In this document: piece by piece, positions 1 to 6,915 of the stretch
How the letters are laid out: each line of letters begins with the position of its first letter
How positions within the stretch are numbered: position 1 is the stretch's first letter
Assembly: GCF_004104375.1 (NCBI RefSeq)
Contig: NZ_QOVM01000009.1
Coordinates: forward strand, 1 to 62,585
From: Leeuwenhoekiella aequorea
GTDB taxonomy: Bacteria > Bacteroidota > Bacteroidia > Flavobacteriales > Flavobacteriaceae
DNA length: 62,585 bases
Direction of reading: 5' to 3'
Notes under the pieces: model-generated
Databases searched by the model: none
What the model was told of the DNA's origin: nothing
What the model saw: the letters and a program-made list of their open reading frames with translations, nothing else
Position numbers and translations under genes: made by a program

Positions 1-79
1 GTCACAAGCTTCACCGTATAACTTAACCTTAATCCTCTCTTTGTTCTTTCTAATTATACTATCAATTTAAAGAGAATCA
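1..79. other. Left edge, no gene seen
   Basis: No open frame or clear structure is seen in these AT-rich bases. They may be the 3' end of a further cassette, because the AAC of the first attC-like site follows at 80-82. The matching opening box would lie outside the window. Confidence 0.4.
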
Positions 80-213
80 AACTTAAGCCGTATAAAATTA
101 ATTGCTAGTTCTAGCCTACTTACGAAAGTCCTTGCGGACTTTCTATCTGTGATTTATTCCCTAAATTTAGTGCTTAAAACACGCAACTAATCTTATACAA
201 ACACGTTGGCGTG
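80..213 (+). repeat. attC-like site 1
   Basis: The inner arms at 90-105 and 183-198 pair at 14 of 16 positions. The outer GTTGGCGTG box is at 205-213, and a possible AAC half is at 80-82. The loop holds a perfect 8-bp stem (124-131 with 136-143) closed by TTGC. The site resembles site 2 in its arms (both carry the string AATTGCTA) but has a different loop. Confidence 0.65.
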
Positions 214-222
214 CATTTGAAA

Positions 223-879
223 ATGAAGTTACAGAAAGCAATTTTACATACCTTTTTATTTATCCTTTTATTAGAATTTATAGGATTATGGATTCTACTA
301 ATTCCTGATGAAATGGAAAGTGTAAGTTTAATAAAAGCTTCCCATTTTGTTAATTCGATTATTACTTTAGTTTCTTTAGTGTTTATATTTAAATGGCTTA
401 AACAATCAGATTTACTAAAGTTAGATAAACCAGAACCTAAATATTATTTTATTGCTTTAATATCAGGAATTGGATTTGTTTTCTTCCAATCAATTCTAAA
501 TATCTTTTATCATCAAGAAATTTCGTCTGAATTATTTGATTATGACTTCACTCTTGAGCGATTAACATCTTTAAGTGTAATATCTTCAATTATCTTCGTA
601 CCGATAACTGAAGAATTATTCTTTCGGAATTATTTGTTACGTAGGTTAATTGAAAAGCACAAACCTATGAAAGCAATAATTCTATCATCTTTGTTGTTTG
701 CATTTATTCATGTTCCATTGGTTTCATTGTTTTTTGAATTTATGGATTTCAGCTTTCATCACGCCTATATCGCTATGTTTGGAGGATTTATAGCTGGAAT
801 ACTATTTTATAAATCAAAATCAATTATACCATCAATAATATTTCACATATTTTGGAATTTAACAAGCTATATTGTGTGA
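223..879 (+). CDS. CPBP family intramembrane metalloprotease
   Basis: This is a multi-pass membrane protein of the CPBP/Abi family (glutamic-type intramembrane proteases, PF02517). Counting from the upstream GTG at 211, the motifs are EELFFR near residues 134-139, FIH near 165-167, and HIFWN near 212-216, which together form the usual E/R, H and H/N active-site set. The length is normal for the domain alone. I chose ATG 223 (218 aa) rather than GTG 211, because the GTG lies inside the cassette's opening box and would be a recombination product. It is the only gene of the first cassette and begins within 10 bases of the box, as in integron cassettes. The substrate is unknown; relatives include bacteriocin-immunity and prenyl-protein proteases. 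Confidence 0.85.
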   Translation: MKLQKAILHTFLFILLLEFIGLWILLIPDEMESVSLIKASHFVNSIITLVSLVFIFKWLKQSDLLKLDKPEPKYYFIALISGIGFVFFQSILNIFYHQEISSELFDYDFTLERLTSLSVISSIIFVPITEELFFRNYLLRRLIEKHKPMKAIILSSLLFAFIHVPLVSLFFEFMDFSFHHAYIAMFGGFIAGILFYKSKSIIPSIIFHIFWNLTSYIV

Positions 880-886
880 AAAACGA

Positions 887-1020
887 CACGCCAACAACGT
901 GTATAATTAATTGCTAATGATGGTTAAGAGGAAGATCGTTTCTTACAATTTACTATATTTTATTGCGGAAATGAATTGTGTACTTTTGCGCAACTAATCA
1001 TACACGAACACGTTACAGGT
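887..1020 (+). repeat. attC-like site 2
   Basis: It opens with CACGCCAAC (887-895), the complement of the box at 205-213, and closes with GTTACAGGT (1012-1020). The inner arms at 898-914 and 990-1006 pair at 15 of 17 positions. The spacers are unequal: AA on the left, AACAC on the right. Asymmetry of this kind sets strand choice in known attC sites. The loop is about 75 nt. The total length of 134 bp lies within the known attC size range. Confidence 0.75.
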
Positions 1021-1091
1021 GATTTAAGAGCAGCTTTTTGCTGTCAGCATATTCCCCTACTCTTTTGCTGAATTATGAGACTTAAAGTAAG

Positions 1092-1156
1092 AAAAAAAGC
1101 CGCTCTAGTGACGGACTTTACTCGGATGTAAGCAGAACGGATGAATGCTTTTTTTT
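1092..1156 (+). repeat. A-tract/T-tract bounded repeat, copy 1
   Basis: The unit starts with A7GC and ends with GCT8, so its ends can pair like a rho-independent terminator stem. Inside is CGGACTTTACTCGGAT at 1112-1127, which recurs with one change in copy 2. Confidence 0.5.
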
Positions 1157-1248
1157 GGCGTATTTGCCTATTTTGGCTTGCGGATAGCGGACTCTAGAAA
1201 GGTGGGAATGGATTTAGTTGTTTGGTTAGTTCTGTAACTATTCGATGC

Positions 1249-1317
1249 AAAAAAAAAGCTCACGGGTTAAGCGGACTTTACTCGAATCTAATCGATACCT
1301 AAGCAGCGCTTTTTTTT
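1249..1317 (+). repeat. A-tract/T-tract bounded repeat, copy 2
   Basis: It starts with A9GC, ends with GCT8, and carries CGGACTTTACTCGAAT at 1272-1287 (15/16 identical to copy 1). The order of shared parts is the same as in copy 1, so the two probably arose by duplication. Confidence 0.5.
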
Positions 1318-1363
1318 CTTTTCCCCTTTTGCCAGATTCCGGCACACCTTTAAAAATAAAACG

Positions 1364-1499
1364 ACCTGTAACAGAAGGTATGGGTCATTGCTGCGGATTT
1401 TTCTACCGAAAAATCTCGAGAGTTTCGTTATCTTCACACAACGCGGAACGGTCCTACGGACTTGTTCCGCAACGACACATACCTGTAACGTTGTAACCA
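1364..1499 (+). repeat. attC-like site 3
   Basis: It opens with ACCTGTAAC (1364-1372) and closes with GTTGTAACCA (1490-1499). The inner arms at 1376-1391 and 1469-1484 pair at 14 of 16 positions. The loop holds two further hairpins: ATTTTTC/GAAAAAT at 1397-1414, and GCGGAAC/GTTCCGC at 1443-1470 enclosing GTCC/GGAC. The sequence differs from sites 1-2, but the plan is the same. Confidence 0.75.
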
Positions 1500-1508
1500 A
1501 TTTGAGCA

Positions 1509-1886
1509 ATGAAACGCATACTATTCGGAATTGGAATAATCTTAATCGTCGGAATTTTAATATTGCGATGTAATATTCCTATGACGAAAAATAGTGTAGT
1601 CGGAATTTATGCAAATACCAATTACAGAAACGAACCTTGCTGTGTTGAAACACCTCATAAAGCGGACACTCTGAATTTAAAATCTGACGGAACTTTTTCG
1701 AGCGAATTTTACGGAGACGGAACTTATGATGTAAACTACGGATTGCTAAACTCTGAAATTGAACTACATTATGAATATGAAATGGGAAAAGCAGGATATC
1801 ATACGTACTTCAGCAATAAGATTTTTGAGAAACCTAAAATTATTTTGAATTACGATTTGAATCATTACTATGAAAAAGTGGAATAA
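1509..1886 (+). CDS. Small membrane-anchored or exported hypothetical protein
   Basis: I do not recognise a family. The 125-aa product has a hydrophobic N-terminus (about residues 4-20: isoleucine, leucine, glycine) ending at a cysteine, but the residues before it (LILRC) are a poor lipobox, so it may be a signal anchor. The rest is polar with many Tyr, Asn and Glu and two adjacent cysteines near residue 44. A GTYDV-like segment in the middle resembles small beta-sheet lipoproteins. It is the only gene of cassette 3, and its ATG is 10 bases after the opening box, which leaves almost no leader. Function is unknown. Confidence 0.7.
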   Translation: MKRILFGIGIILIVGILILRCNIPMTKNSVVGIYANTNYRNEPCCVETPHKADTLNLKSDGTFSSEFYGDGTYDVNYGLLNSEIELHYEYEMGKAGYHTYFSNKIFEKPKIILNYDLNHYYEKVE

Positions 1887-1891
1887 AAAAC

Positions 1892-2034
1892 TGGTTACAA
1901 CAATGTATAACCGCAATTACGGCGGATTCGACTACGTCCGAATCCACTCGGAATTGTTAACGTAATTTCTTAACCGAAAATCATTAACTTTAATCCCGTA
2001 ACTGACGGTTATACGAGATCGTGAGTGGTAGTAC
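1892..2034 (+). repeat. attC-like site 4
   Basis: It opens with TGGTTACAAC (1892-1901) and closes with GTGAGTGGTAGTAC (2021-2034), where the usual GTT is GTG. The inner arms 1905-1921 and 1997-2014 pair along their full length if one base on the right arm bulges, like the extrahelical bases of attC sites. The loop has a GGATTCG/CGAATCC stem (1924-1930 with 1939-1945). It belongs to the same sequence family as the decayed site 5. Confidence 0.72.
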
Positions 2035-2056
2035 GATCAAAAATCTACAGATAAAA

Positions 2057-2085
2057 TAGATTTGACCATATCATTCTTAGATTTG
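2057..2085 (+). promoter_or_regulatory. Candidate promoter -7 boxes for the SDR operon
   Basis: Two copies of TAGATTTG, matching the Bacteroidota TAnnTTTG -7 box, lie at 2057-2064 and 2078-2085. Neither has a TTG at ideal spacing. The duplicated box could instead be a regulator site. If it works, the fourth cassette carries its own promoter. Confidence 0.35.
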
Positions 2086-2142
2086 GAAAAGTGAAAAGTA
2101 CTGGAATAAGTCAATTTTGTACCATAATCTAAATTTAAGAAT

Positions 2143-2988
2143 ATGAACACAAAAAAAGTATGGTTTATTTCAGGAGCATCTAAAGGTTTAGGATTAATAT
2201 TAACTAAAAAACTTCTTTTAAAAGGTTATAATGTTGCCTCTACTTCAAGAAACAAACAAGCCTTAATTAATGAAATTGGAGAAGAAAATGAAAAATTCTT
2301 ACCAATTCAAATGGATTTAACAGAAAATGAAAATGTTAAGATTGCTATCGAAGCTACGATTAGTCATTTTGGTAGAATTGATGTTTTAGTTAATAATGCA
2401 GGTTACAGCCAAATTGGAACTTTAGAAGAGCTTTCAGCAGAAGAAGTAGAAGATAATTTTAAAGTAAATGTGTTTGGTTCTCTAAACGTAATTAGAAATG
2501 CTACACAGTACTTGCGTAAACAAAAATCTGGACACATATTTAATATCGCTTCTATAGGTGGTTATACAGGAAATTTTGCAGGTTTCGGTATTTACTGTTC
2601 TACAAAATTTGCTGTTGCAGGTTTTACAGAGGCTTTAGCAGAAGAAATGAAACCATTTGGAGTATATACAACTTTGGTATATCCAGGATATTTTAGAACC
2701 AATTTTTTATCAGAAGGTTCTGTTAAAACACCTAATAGTTCAATTGAAGATTATAAAACAGCTCGTGAAATGGAACAAGCGCATTTAAAAGAAATTAATG
2801 GTAATCAACCCAACGATCCAGAAAATGGTGCTGAAGTTTTGATTACTCTGAGTGAACAAGAGCATCCACCAGTTCATTTTTTTATGGGAGAAGATGCATA
2901 TCATTATGCTAACCTAAAAATAGATATAATCCAGAAAGCTATGAACGAAAACAACACTTTAGGAATATCCACAGGATTTAATATTTAA
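2143..2988 (+). CDS. SDR family oxidoreductase
   Basis: This is a classical short-chain dehydrogenase/reductase of 281 aa. It has the cofactor loop GASKGLG (residues 11-17), NNAG (84-87), catalytic Ser near 137, and YCSTK (Tyr151, Lys155). The arginine after the second strand (TSRNK) suggests NADPH. The C-terminal extension of about 70 residues after the core is longer than in minimal SDRs and probably forms the substrate lid; the substrate cannot be read from the sequence. It is the first gene of a three-gene unit with an Atu4866-type protein and an AraC regulator, all inside cassette 4. Confidence 0.9.
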   Translation: MNTKKVWFISGASKGLGLILTKKLLLKGYNVASTSRNKQALINEIGEENEKFLPIQMDLTENENVKIAIEATISHFGRIDVLVNNAGYSQIGTLEELSAEEVEDNFKVNVFGSLNVIRNATQYLRKQKSGHIFNIASIGGYTGNFAGFGIYCSTKFAVAGFTEALAEEMKPFGVYTTLVYPGYFRTNFLSEGSVKTPNSSIEDYKTAREMEQAHLKEINGNQPNDPENGAEVLITLSEQEHPPVHFFMGEDAYHYANLKIDIIQKAMNENNTLGISTGFNI

Positions 2989-2995
2989 ATTTTAA

Positions 2996-3250
2996 ATGCA
3001 TATGACGATAGAGGAAACGAGAGAATATATAGGAATGTGGGTAACCAAGGATGGAAACATACGTCACGAATTACTGCCCAACAACCGTTATAATGAAGCC
3101 AGAGGAAACCGAAAAAGTGCCTACCAGGGTGATTATTGTATAACTGGAAACCATATTGAATATAAAGATGATACAGGTTTTACTGCAGATGGAGAATTTA
3201 AAAACGGTATTCTTTATCACGCAGGTATGATATTATATAAAGAAAAATAA
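2996..3250 (+). CDS. Atu4866 domain-containing protein
   Basis: The 84-aa protein fits the Atu4866 family (PF11512), small one-domain proteins of unknown function. The order YIGMW, IRHELLPNNRY, EARGN, RKSAYQG, DDTGFTADG, LYHAGM is what I recall for the family. The gene starts 7 bases after the SDR stop, so the two are probably co-transcribed. A second ATG at 3002 is an equally likely start. Members often sit near SDR genes and AraC regulators, which suggests a shared detoxification or metabolic role, but that is inference. Confidence 0.8.
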   Translation: MHMTIEETREYIGMWVTKDGNIRHELLPNNRYNEARGNRKSAYQGDYCITGNHIEYKDDTGFTADGEFKNGILYHAGMILYKEK

Positions 3251-3267
3251 TAATTTATATTTAACAA

Positions 3268-4182
3268 ATGATAAACACATTCCGTTTTAAAGCGATAAGC
3301 GATTTTCACAAATACTGCAATCTACCAAAACCCGAACACCCTTTGATTAGTCTGGTAGATTACAGTAACGTAAAATATCCCACAGACACAAAAGAGATTA
3401 AATGGATTCAGGAGTTCTACTCTATTGGTTTAAAACGGAATGTAAATGAAAAATTCAATTATGGGCAACAGAAGTATGATTTTGATGAAGGTGTTTTGTC
3501 ATTTATTGCACCTAATCAGGTTTTACAAATTCAAATAAATCAAAATATAGAAGTCAATGCATCTGGTTGGCTTTTACTTGTACATTCAGATTTTTTATGG
3601 AATACAAAATTGGGAAAATCAATAAAAAAATATGACTTTTTTGGCTATGCAGTAAATGAAGCTCTCTTTCTTTCCGAAAAAGAAGAACTCAATTTAGAAC
3701 AATTACTAAAAAGCATACAACAGGAATATCAATCCAATATTGACAAGTTTAGTGAAAGTATAATTATCTCTCAAATTGAACTATTCTTAAACTTTGCTCA
3801 ACGATATTATGAGCGACAATTCATAACAAGAAAGATTAATAATCATCAAATTTTAGCGAAACTAGAAGAACTACTAAACTTATATTTTGATGACAATGGA
3901 ATCCTGGACAATGGAATTCCTACGGTTACTCAAATTGCAAACGATTTAAATCTTTCACCTAATTACCTGAGTAGTACTTTAAAAATTGTAAGCGGACAGA
4001 GTACAAAACAACATATTCAGAACAAAATAATTGAAAAAGCCAAAGAAAAATTATCAACTACCCAATTAAGCGTGAGTGAAATTGCCTTTGAATTAGGTTT
4101 TGAGTATCCTGCTTCATTTAGTAAACTATTTAAGAACAAAACTAATATTTCCCCTATTGAATTTAGACATTCTTTTTATTGA
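3268..4182 (+). CDS. AraC family transcriptional regulator
   Basis: A 304-aa protein with a variable N-terminal sensor half and a C-terminal AraC/XylS DNA-binding domain (about 200-304). The two helix-turn-helix parts are visible as VTQIANDLNLSPNYLSSTLK and SVSEIAFELGFEYPASFSKL, followed by NISPIEFR, the usual end of the domain. It lies 17 bases after the Atu4866 gene in the same direction and likely controls the SDR operon. The stop is only 7 bases before the closing box of the cassette, so the coding content fills the cassette to its end. Confidence 0.9.
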   Translation: MINTFRFKAISDFHKYCNLPKPEHPLISLVDYSNVKYPTDTKEIKWIQEFYSIGLKRNVNEKFNYGQQKYDFDEGVLSFIAPNQVLQIQINQNIEVNASGWLLLVHSDFLWNTKLGKSIKKYDFFGYAVNEALFLSEKEELNLEQLLKSIQQEYQSNIDKFSESIIISQIELFLNFAQRYYERQFITRKINNHQILAKLEELLNLYFDDNGILDNGIPTVTQIANDLNLSPNYLSSTLKIVSGQSTKQHIQNKIIEKAKEKLSTTQLSVSEIAFELGFEYPASFSKLFKNKTNISPIEFRHSFY

Positions 4183-4189
4183 GTAAAAA

Positions 4190-4320
4190 GTACTACCGCT
4201 AACACCACATTTACGGCGAAATCCACTATATCCTAATCCACTCAGAATTGCATAACCGAAAAATTTTTGTGCTTTAATCTTCCTCTGTTCCGTCGAGAAA
4301 TTATTACGCATCTCAATTTG
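4190..4320 (+). repeat. attC-like site 5, decayed
   Basis: It opens with GTACTACCGCTAAC (4190-4203), the 12/14 complement of the box at 2021-2034. The following stretch aligns with site 4 (ACGGCG, AATCCACTC.GAATTG, TAACCGAAAA, CTTTAATC) with gaps. The inner arms no longer pair well, and no clear closing box is seen; TCAATTTG near 4312 is a weak candidate. It probably marks the dead right end of the array. Confidence 0.5.
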
Positions 4321-4468
4321 ATTTCCTTAATAAACTGTGAAAGTTATTGATCTCATATAATTACTCAAGAGTTATAATCACCAATAATAAATAAAAATTA
4401 CGATATTACACATTTTATAAAATTTGAAATTACATAGGATACCCTTATTTGTGAAAATTGGTATTAAG

Positions 4469-5899
4469 ATGAAATTTAAAAAAAATAAAATGTTAAAAAG
4501 TACTTCTCCGGCACTGTTACTAGTATTATTACTTGCAATAAACGTAAACGCTCAGTTTACAAAATGTAATGATTATAATGACACAGATGCAATCAATTCT
4601 TCACTCTGTACCTCAGTAAAAGTTCCATTAAATCATAAAGAATCAGACAACGATTCCATTGAAATATTTATCAGGAAATTCCCGGCATTAAAAAAAAGAG
4701 CTGGTTCCATTTGGTTAATTTCAGGAGGTCCTGGGGAATCTGGAGCTAGTTTATATCCGTTAATCACATTATTTTCAGAAACTTTTCCTCATTTAGATAT
4801 TTATATTCCAGATCATAGGGGAACTGGACTTTCCGGAAAAATTTGCCCTAAAGAAGAATCTGTAGATTCACCCAATGGTATCGCCCTTGCAAATGATGAA
4901 TGGGGATCGTGCTTTAACCACATGTATACAAATACTCCTTATGTACAAGCCTTCTCGATAACTAATGCAGCAAAAGATCTGAGCTTTTTAATCAATGATT
5001 TAAGTGGCAGTGGCAAGCGCTATGTATACGGAGTATCGTACGGAACACAACTTATAATGCGTTTACTTCAACTGGACAATACGAGCTTAGATGGTGTAAT
5101 ATTAGATTCTTTTGTGCCCTTGCAGGATGATACCAATTATGATTTGAGCCACAGATCGTTTATAGTAAATGAGGTAGGAAATTCTGTTTTAAAACGTTTT
5201 GATACGCTGATTTCTCAAGATGATAACTCATTAACTTCCCAATTAAAAAGCATAATTGAGAAATCTAAAACTGAACCGGATTTTGCCGAAAAATTACCAA
5301 AACAAGAACTGTCTATACTATTTGGAATGATGCTCGATATCCCAAAAGTCAGAAATAAAATTCCTTTGATTATTGATGCTTTGAATCATGAGAATGTTGA
5401 ACCTCTAAATGATGCATTAAAGGAAATCGAAGAATTTTATAAAGATTATGGCAACAATTACAAATCGTCTCCCAGCTCTATACCACTTGTTCAAATAATA
5501 TCTTCTTCAGAAAATAATTTGAGACCAACATTAAAACCAAAGGAGATTGTTGCAGAATCAGAAAATCTTCTGTTTACAAGTATATTGCCTAAAATTATGG
5601 CAGATAATGCAATGCCTACCTATCAGAAAGACAATTACTTTGCAAATGTGCCCAAGAGCATGCCACCGACATTAATTTTACACGGAACGCTAGACCCCAA
5701 AACTCCTCTTTCTGGAGCAATCAATCACTTTAATAAACTACCAAAGGATAATCCTTTAAATTTAATCAAAATTAAAGATGCTCCACACTTCATTGCGTTG
5801 TTTGCTCCTGAAAGTTTCAGCTCTTTAGCTTCTAAATTCGTGAATGGAAAACCCATTAAAAGCACTATAATAAACGATAAAGACACACTTTTAAAATAA
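4469..5899 (+). CDS. Secreted alpha/beta hydrolase, TAP/prolyl aminopeptidase-like
   Basis: About 476 aa from ATG 4469 (an in-frame TTG at 4424 and an ATG at 4490 also exist). The start at 4469 gives a good signal peptide ending VNAQ. GGPGESG is the oxyanion-hole motif, YGVSYGTQ carries the nucleophile Ser (GxSxG), LHGTLDPKTP the acid Asp, and DAPHF the His, so the triad is complete. The layout matches S33-type peptidases such as tripeptidyl aminopeptidase. It probably acts in the periplasm or outside the cell. It is followed after 15 bases by a DUF305 gene. Confidence 0.82.
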   Translation: MKFKKNKMLKSTSPALLLVLLLAINVNAQFTKCNDYNDTDAINSSLCTSVKVPLNHKESDNDSIEIFIRKFPALKKRAGSIWLISGGPGESGASLYPLITLFSETFPHLDIYIPDHRGTGLSGKICPKEESVDSPNGIALANDEWGSCFNHMYTNTPYVQAFSITNAAKDLSFLINDLSGSGKRYVYGVSYGTQLIMRLLQLDNTSLDGVILDSFVPLQDDTNYDLSHRSFIVNEVGNSVLKRFDTLISQDDNSLTSQLKSIIEKSKTEPDFAEKLPKQELSILFGMMLDIPKVRNKIPLIIDALNHENVEPLNDALKEIEEFYKDYGNNYKSSPSSIPLVQIISSSENNLRPTLKPKEIVAESENLLFTSILPKIMADNAMPTYQKDNYFANVPKSMPPTLILHGTLDPKTPLSGAINHFNKLPKDNPLNLIKIKDAPHFIALFAPESFSSLASKFVNGKPIKSTIINDKDTLLK

Positions 5900-5914
5900 T
5901 TAATAATTGAAACT

Positions 5915-6391
5915 ATGGAAAATCAGAAAAACAAATCATCCAATATGTACACTAAATTTTTATTAATGTTAGGCTGCTCATTCGTTGCGATGTACATAAC
6001 AATGTATCTTAACACGTATGATATAAATCACGTCTACTTTAGTCTTACACGCTTTTATATGACGTGCCTTGGAGTTTCTACAATGGCTGTAATAATGTGG
6101 TTTTTTATGCGCGGTATGTACACCGATAAAAAGAAAAATATCGCAATTATAGCTGGTAGCTTTTTATTATTTGTATCTGCCTTATTTCTCGTAAGAACTC
6201 AAAAACCCATCGTAGGAGATAAATTATGGATGGAAGCTATGATACCACATCATTCTATCGCTATTTTGACTAGTGAAAGAGCTAACCTAACTGATCCTGA
6301 AGTAAAGAAACTATCTCAAGATATTATCAAAACTCAAAAAGAGGAAATTCAGAAAATGAAAGATATGCTTGAACGATTAAAGAACGAATAG
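5915..6391 (+). CDS. DUF305 domain membrane protein
   Basis: A 158-aa protein with three predicted membrane segments (about residues 10-30, 42-62 and 70-88), followed by a short DUF305 core with MEAMIPHHSIAI and a helical, lysine-rich tail. The HH pair and conserved Met are typical; DUF305 proteins are often linked to copper handling, but no metal function is shown here. It lies 15 bases after the hydrolase gene and is likely co-transcribed with it. Confidence 0.85.
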   Translation: MENQKNKSSNMYTKFLLMLGCSFVAMYITMYLNTYDINHVYFSLTRFYMTCLGVSTMAVIMWFFMRGMYTDKKKNIAIIAGSFLLFVSALFLVRTQKPIVGDKLWMEAMIPHHSIAILTSERANLTDPEVKKLSQDIIKTQKEEIQKMKDMLERLKNE

Positions 6392-6516
6392 TCAACATCT
6401 ATATATTTTAAGTATATTTATAAATAATAAATTGATACTAAATATATCTTAAAATTATTATTAGTTATATTTAGCCGAATTATATTCATTAACTTTTCGG
6501 GATCAAAAAGCCCCAA

Positions 6517-6651
6517 ATGATGATGAATTCTGAACGCCTAGATAATATTGAAAGACGCCTAGAGTCTATAGAGCGGAAACTAGAAACTATAAATAGGAAA
6601 TACAGGGAAATGTTGCAGTTTTTAAAAGAACTAATTTCAGATAAAAATTAG
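6517..6651 (+). CDS. 44-aa coiled-coil small protein
   Basis: The ORF starts with three consecutive ATG codons and encodes a highly charged helix with a strong heptad pattern (RLDNIERRLESIERKLETI) and then a leucine-rich end. No family is recognised. Codon use is protein-like. It lies alone between the DUF305 gene and the peroxiredoxin-like gene. It could be a small regulator or the remnant of a larger gene. Confidence 0.5.
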   Translation: MMMNSERLDNIERRLESIERKLETINRKYREMLQFLKELISDKN

Positions 6652-6851
6652 AATCAACTCAACCTTATGTATTTTTAGCTGTAATCACCAATCAATTTAT
6701 TTAATAGTATTAAGCCATTCCACAATTAACCTTTACTTGCTATCTTGTCAAATAAGTTTCATTAATGATTTCTTATACTAGTTTAGATACTAGATCTTTT
6801 GCAGAAACACAATAATGATATGCGTTAAAGAATCTTTTGAATATAAAACTA
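6652..6851. other. AT-rich intergenic stretch
   Basis: No gene or clear structure is seen. The last part probably carries the promoter of the peroxiredoxin-like gene. Confidence 0.4.
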
Positions 6852-6915
6852 ATGACAAAGTTAAGAGAGCAAACATGCAAAAATAGCTGCAGGTAGAAAG
6901 GCTAAGCCGGAATTT

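Larger units (their letters stand above)
1013..1372 (+). mobile_element. Cassette 2, apparently non-coding
   Basis: The unit between boxes 1012-1020 and 1364-1372 holds no convincing gene. Open frames here are short, cross the attC-like site, and show no protein-like composition. It instead contains two related repeats described separately. It may be a decayed gene or encode an RNA. Non-coding cassettes are known in integrons. Confidence 0.55.
80..4320 (+). mobile_element. Integron-like gene cassette array without integrase
   Basis: Four consecutive units each start with a GTT box and end with its reverse complement. The pairs are 205-213 with 887-895 (9/9), 1012-1020 with 1364-1372 (9/9), 1490-1499 with 1892-1901 (10/10), and 2021-2034 with 4190-4203 (12/14). 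The box differs between units but matches within each unit. This is the pattern known from integron cassettes, where crossover at G/TT puts one half of the core site at the head of the cassette and the complementary half at its tail. All genes point the same way, with the site at their 3' ends. None of the predicted proteins resembles a tyrosine recombinase, so this would be a cluster of sites lacking an integrase, or one whose integrase is outside the window. Confidence 0.7.

Noticed and set aside
1245-1496. Open frames of 61-83 aa on both strands
   Set aside because: They run across the attC-like site and low-complexity A/T tracts and have no protein-like pattern.
205-4203. Insertion sequence or transposon with terminal inverted repeats
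   Set aside because: The complementary boxes change from unit to unit, no transposase is present, and the sites between units have their own pairing arms. This fits cassettes better.
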